DNA from: Maledivibacter halophilus
Lineage (GTDB): Bacteria > Bacillota > Clostridia > Peptostreptococcales > Caminicellaceae
Reading direction: 5' to 3'
Assembly (NCBI RefSeq): GCF_900167445.1
Contig: NZ_FUZT01000012.1
Coordinates: forward strand, 87,193-151,192
DNA length: 64,000 nt
The notes beneath the pieces were generated by a model. That model did not search any database, was not told where the DNA came from, and saw only the letters and a list, made by a program, of their open reading frames with translations. The position numbers and the translations under genes are program-made. Positions 62,169-64,000 of the stretch are shown piece by piece; within the stretch, counting starts at the first letter, position 1, and every line of letters starts with the position of its first letter.

Positions 62169-62549
62169 TTAAAATATGTTTTTAAGGGACAAAGATTCCT
62201 TTTCTTTTATATGATTTAATAAATACTTTAAAGATGCTGCTTCACCAATTGCTAAAGACTTATTTTTCAAAGATATGTATTTTTCTAGTTTTTCTAGAGC
62301 TAGATTTATTTTTTCCATTTCTCCATGGTCAAGAATTAGCATCAATATTTTACTTGTGTTAGTCCACTTATCATTTATAAGTTTATAAACATCAAGTACT
62401 GATTTCCAATTATCATTGTAGATTTTATCTTCCATATCCTCTAAAAGAGAGCTTAAAATTTCTACAGATTCTGATACCTGAGAAAATATAATAACCCAAA
62501 AGGTTATTAAAATTACAACTACTATTGTAGAAATAAAAAGAGATTTCAT
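62169..62549 (-). CDS. DUF4363 family protein
   Basis: A protein of 126 residues with one N-terminal membrane segment (about 4-22) and an otherwise helical outer part with regularly spaced Leu and Ile. Length, anchor and the DNWKSVLDVYKLINDKWTNT region fit DUF4363 (PF14276), which is often encoded beside DUF421 proteins, as here. No function is known. It begins 18 bases after the DUF421 gene. Confidence 0.75.
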   Translation of the reverse strand: MKSLFISTIVVVILITFWVIIFSQVSESVEILSSLLEDMEDKIYNDNWKSVLDVYKLINDKWTNTSKILMLILDHGEMEKINLALEKLEKYISLKNKSLAIGEAASLKYLLNHIKEKESLSLKNIF

Positions 62550-62567
62550 TTTCTTACCCCTTCTTTC

Positions 62568-63245
62568 TTATTTATCATTCTTAAAGTGAACTTTCAAGGT
62601 TTTATTTTTATCAACTGATGCGTATAGAACTTTATCAATATCATCAATATTTTGTTTTTTAAGTTCTGTATATAACCAATTGAAATTTAAAGAAGCCTTG
62701 TTAAGATTATCTTGATTTATTTTCCCATCCAGTATTAAGCCAATAGGTAAATCTTCATTTTCTACTTTTAAATTTATATCTGAAGGAGTTAAGGGTCTCT
62801 TTGAAGATTTTGGAATTACACTTAAGTCTCCATTGGTTTCAAGTATTGCGAATTCAACATCATCAATATTAGGGAAATTTTTTATCCGAAGTTGTTCTAT
62901 TAAATCGTTCATACTAATACGAAGTCTTTTTAATTCTCTATCTAAAATTTTGCCTTTTTTTATTAAAATATTAGGTTTTCCGCATATTATAGATCTTGCT
63001 TTTTCACTTTTTAGAGTTATAAAAGATATTATTACCTGTAAAAAAACTAAGGTCGAAATTGCTACTACTCCATTTACAAAAGGCATTTCTACTGTTTCCA
63101 TAGGTAGAGAAGCTAATTCTGATATCATTATTATAACAACTAGCTCATAGGGCTGAAGTTCAGATAATTCTCCTTTTCCCATTATTCTAATAGCTATTAC
63201 AACTAATATATAAAGAACTACGGTTCTTATAAAAATAGTTATCAT
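62568..63245 (-). CDS. DUF421 (YetF-like) membrane protein
   Basis: A protein of 225 residues. Three membrane segments (about 1-20, 30-50 and 55-80) with RIMGKGELSELQPYELVVII, the family hallmark. The cytoplasmic part has KARSIICGKPNILIKKGKI and EFAILETNGDLSVIPK. Family members influence spore or germination traits in Bacillus, but the mechanism is not settled. GTG 63257 is in frame, but it lies within the ribosome binding site AGGGGTG; ATG 63245 is preferred. Confidence 0.82.
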   Translation of the reverse strand: MITIFIRTVVLYILVVIAIRIMGKGELSELQPYELVVIIMISELASLPMETVEMPFVNGVVAISTLVFLQVIISFITLKSEKARSIICGKPNILIKKGKILDRELKRLRISMNDLIEQLRIKNFPNIDDVEFAILETNGDLSVIPKSSKRPLTPSDINLKVENEDLPIGLILDGKINQDNLNKASLNFNWLYTELKKQNIDDIDKVLYASVDKNKTLKVHFKNDK

Positions 63246-63271
63246 AATTGTAATCACCCCTGATATAGTAG

Positions 63272-63365
63272 TAATTGAGGAAATTGCATAATTGTATTTT
63301 GGAAAACTAACTATTACATATAGATTTAAAATCCCTAGAAAATTATTATATATTATGCAATTGCC
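63272..63365. repeat. C-family repeat, long copy
   Basis: AATTGAGGAAATTGCATAATT to TATTATGCAATTG, about 92 bases, with a body similar to the copy at 42906-42997. It lies between the DUF421 gene and the rRNA promoters. Confidence 0.65.
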
Positions 63366-63502
63366 CTAAGTTTAAATTAACCTATTCTATTAGTTTTATC
63401 ATAAACAATAAAAAATAATTAAAGTTTTTCATTTAAATATTAAAATTTAAAGAATTAATATCCTTGTTGGCAAGACGCAGGAAATTAATAGTTAAAAAAG
63501 TA

Positions 63503-63531
63503 TTGACAAGGTATATTTCACGTGATAATAT
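63503..63531 (+). promoter_or_regulatory. rRNA promoter P1
   Basis: TTGACA (63503-63508), a 17-base spacer and TAATAT (63526-63531). First of two tandem promoters before the 16S gene. Confidence 0.8.
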
Positions 63532-63623
63532 ATATAAGCGCTATAGTTGTTGAACAAAATATATGTATAAAGTTTAACGGATACTAAGGGTTAAATTTGG
63601 TAAAAGATAACAAATAAAAAGTA

Positions 63624-63652
63624 TTGACAATAAAATGAATATTTGATACAAT
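63624..63652 (+). promoter_or_regulatory. rRNA promoter P2
   Basis: TTGACA (63624-63629), a 17-base spacer and TACAAT (63647-63652). It lies about 145 bases before the 16S start. The leader contains ACATTGAAAACTGAACAGTG (about 63703-63722), a sequence common in Firmicutes rRNA leaders. Confidence 0.85.
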
Positions 63653-63798
63653 AACTATTGTCGCTAAAAGAACGATAAAGAAATTATAAATAGCTTTGGA
63701 CATTGAAAACTGAACAGTGTAAGGATAAAAAACATGTTGAACGATTGATGTAAAAGTCAACGTTTAGCCTGACCAATAAAAGGTCAAACCCGAAAATT

Positions 63799-64000
<202 letters not shown>

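Noticed and set aside
63460..63480. TTGGCAAGACGC as a sigma-54 promoter before the rRNA genes
   Set aside because: GG and GC are only seven bases apart and two consensus sigma-70-type promoters follow.

Overview
The window is about 64 kb of AT-rich DNA with genes on both strands. It looks like the chromosome of an anaerobic, spore-forming member of the Clostridia. Support for this comes from a 16S rRNA gene start at the right edge with a Firmicutes-type sequence, an H-type small acid-soluble spore protein, Spo0A-box-like sites, a hydroxyproline-dehydratase glycyl-radical enzyme, a selenoprotein, three sigma-54 promoters and strong purine-rich ribosome binding sites often followed by TTG or GTG starts. 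The metabolism suggested is fermentation of amino acids and peptides. I cannot name the species from this window.

Layout. 1-84: tail of an unknown gene. 465-7161: a seven-gene operon with an L-cysteine desulfidase homologue, an ATC-hydrolase-like protein and a complete Liv-type ABC importer. 7195-7439: a frameshifted second ATC-hydrolase-like gene. 7436-10937: dhaK, dhaL and a DhaR-like regulator whose AAA+ active site has decayed. 11102-19262: a DUF1846 protein, an ElaA-type acetyltransferase, a VCBS-type protein (minus strand), a phosphoesterase, a YkuD L,D-transpeptidase, a GH18 hydrolase with SH3 domain, and FxsA. 19309-30829: a sigma-54 activator, then an oligopeptide ABC operon (oppBCDFA) and a hydroxyproline dehydratase with its activase. 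Each of these two transcription units has its own GG-N10-GC promoter. 30954-39765: a divergent hisJ and the operon hisZGDCBHAF(IE). 39939-42880: an ACT-PAS-AAA+ activator and methionine gamma-lyase with a third sigma-54 promoter between them.

43117-46799: a BlaI-type repressor with operator sites, a BlaR1-like membrane protease fused to a degenerate amidase_3 domain, an MltG-N-domain protein, a frameshifted ndk and an unlisted sspH gene on the minus strand. 47265-50352: an NSS transporter and a COG2509 FAD enzyme. 50525-51791: a TGA-containing HesB-like selenoprotein, a NapH-like Fe-S membrane protein and a glutaredoxin behind a strong promoter with a CsoR/CstR-like palindrome. 51972-58440: an IclR regulator, a YfcC-type carrier, two M20 hydrolases and an N-acyl-D-amino-acid deacylase, which fit uptake and deacylation of N-acyl amino acids. 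58503-61288 (minus): an opine-dehydrogenase-like enzyme translationally coupled to a B12-binding/GlmE-like mutase. 62169-63245 (minus): DUF421 and DUF4363 proteins. 63503-64000: rrn promoters, leader and the 16S start.

The best candidates for something undescribed are the BlaR1-amidase_3 sensor fusion with its BlaI partner, the opine dehydrogenase plus B12 mutase pair, the desulfidase/ATC-hydrolase/Liv importer operon with 30-bp-phased upstream repeats, and the CsoR-like-controlled selenoprotein locus. Three families of dispersed intergenic repeats (here called B, C and D) run through the window.
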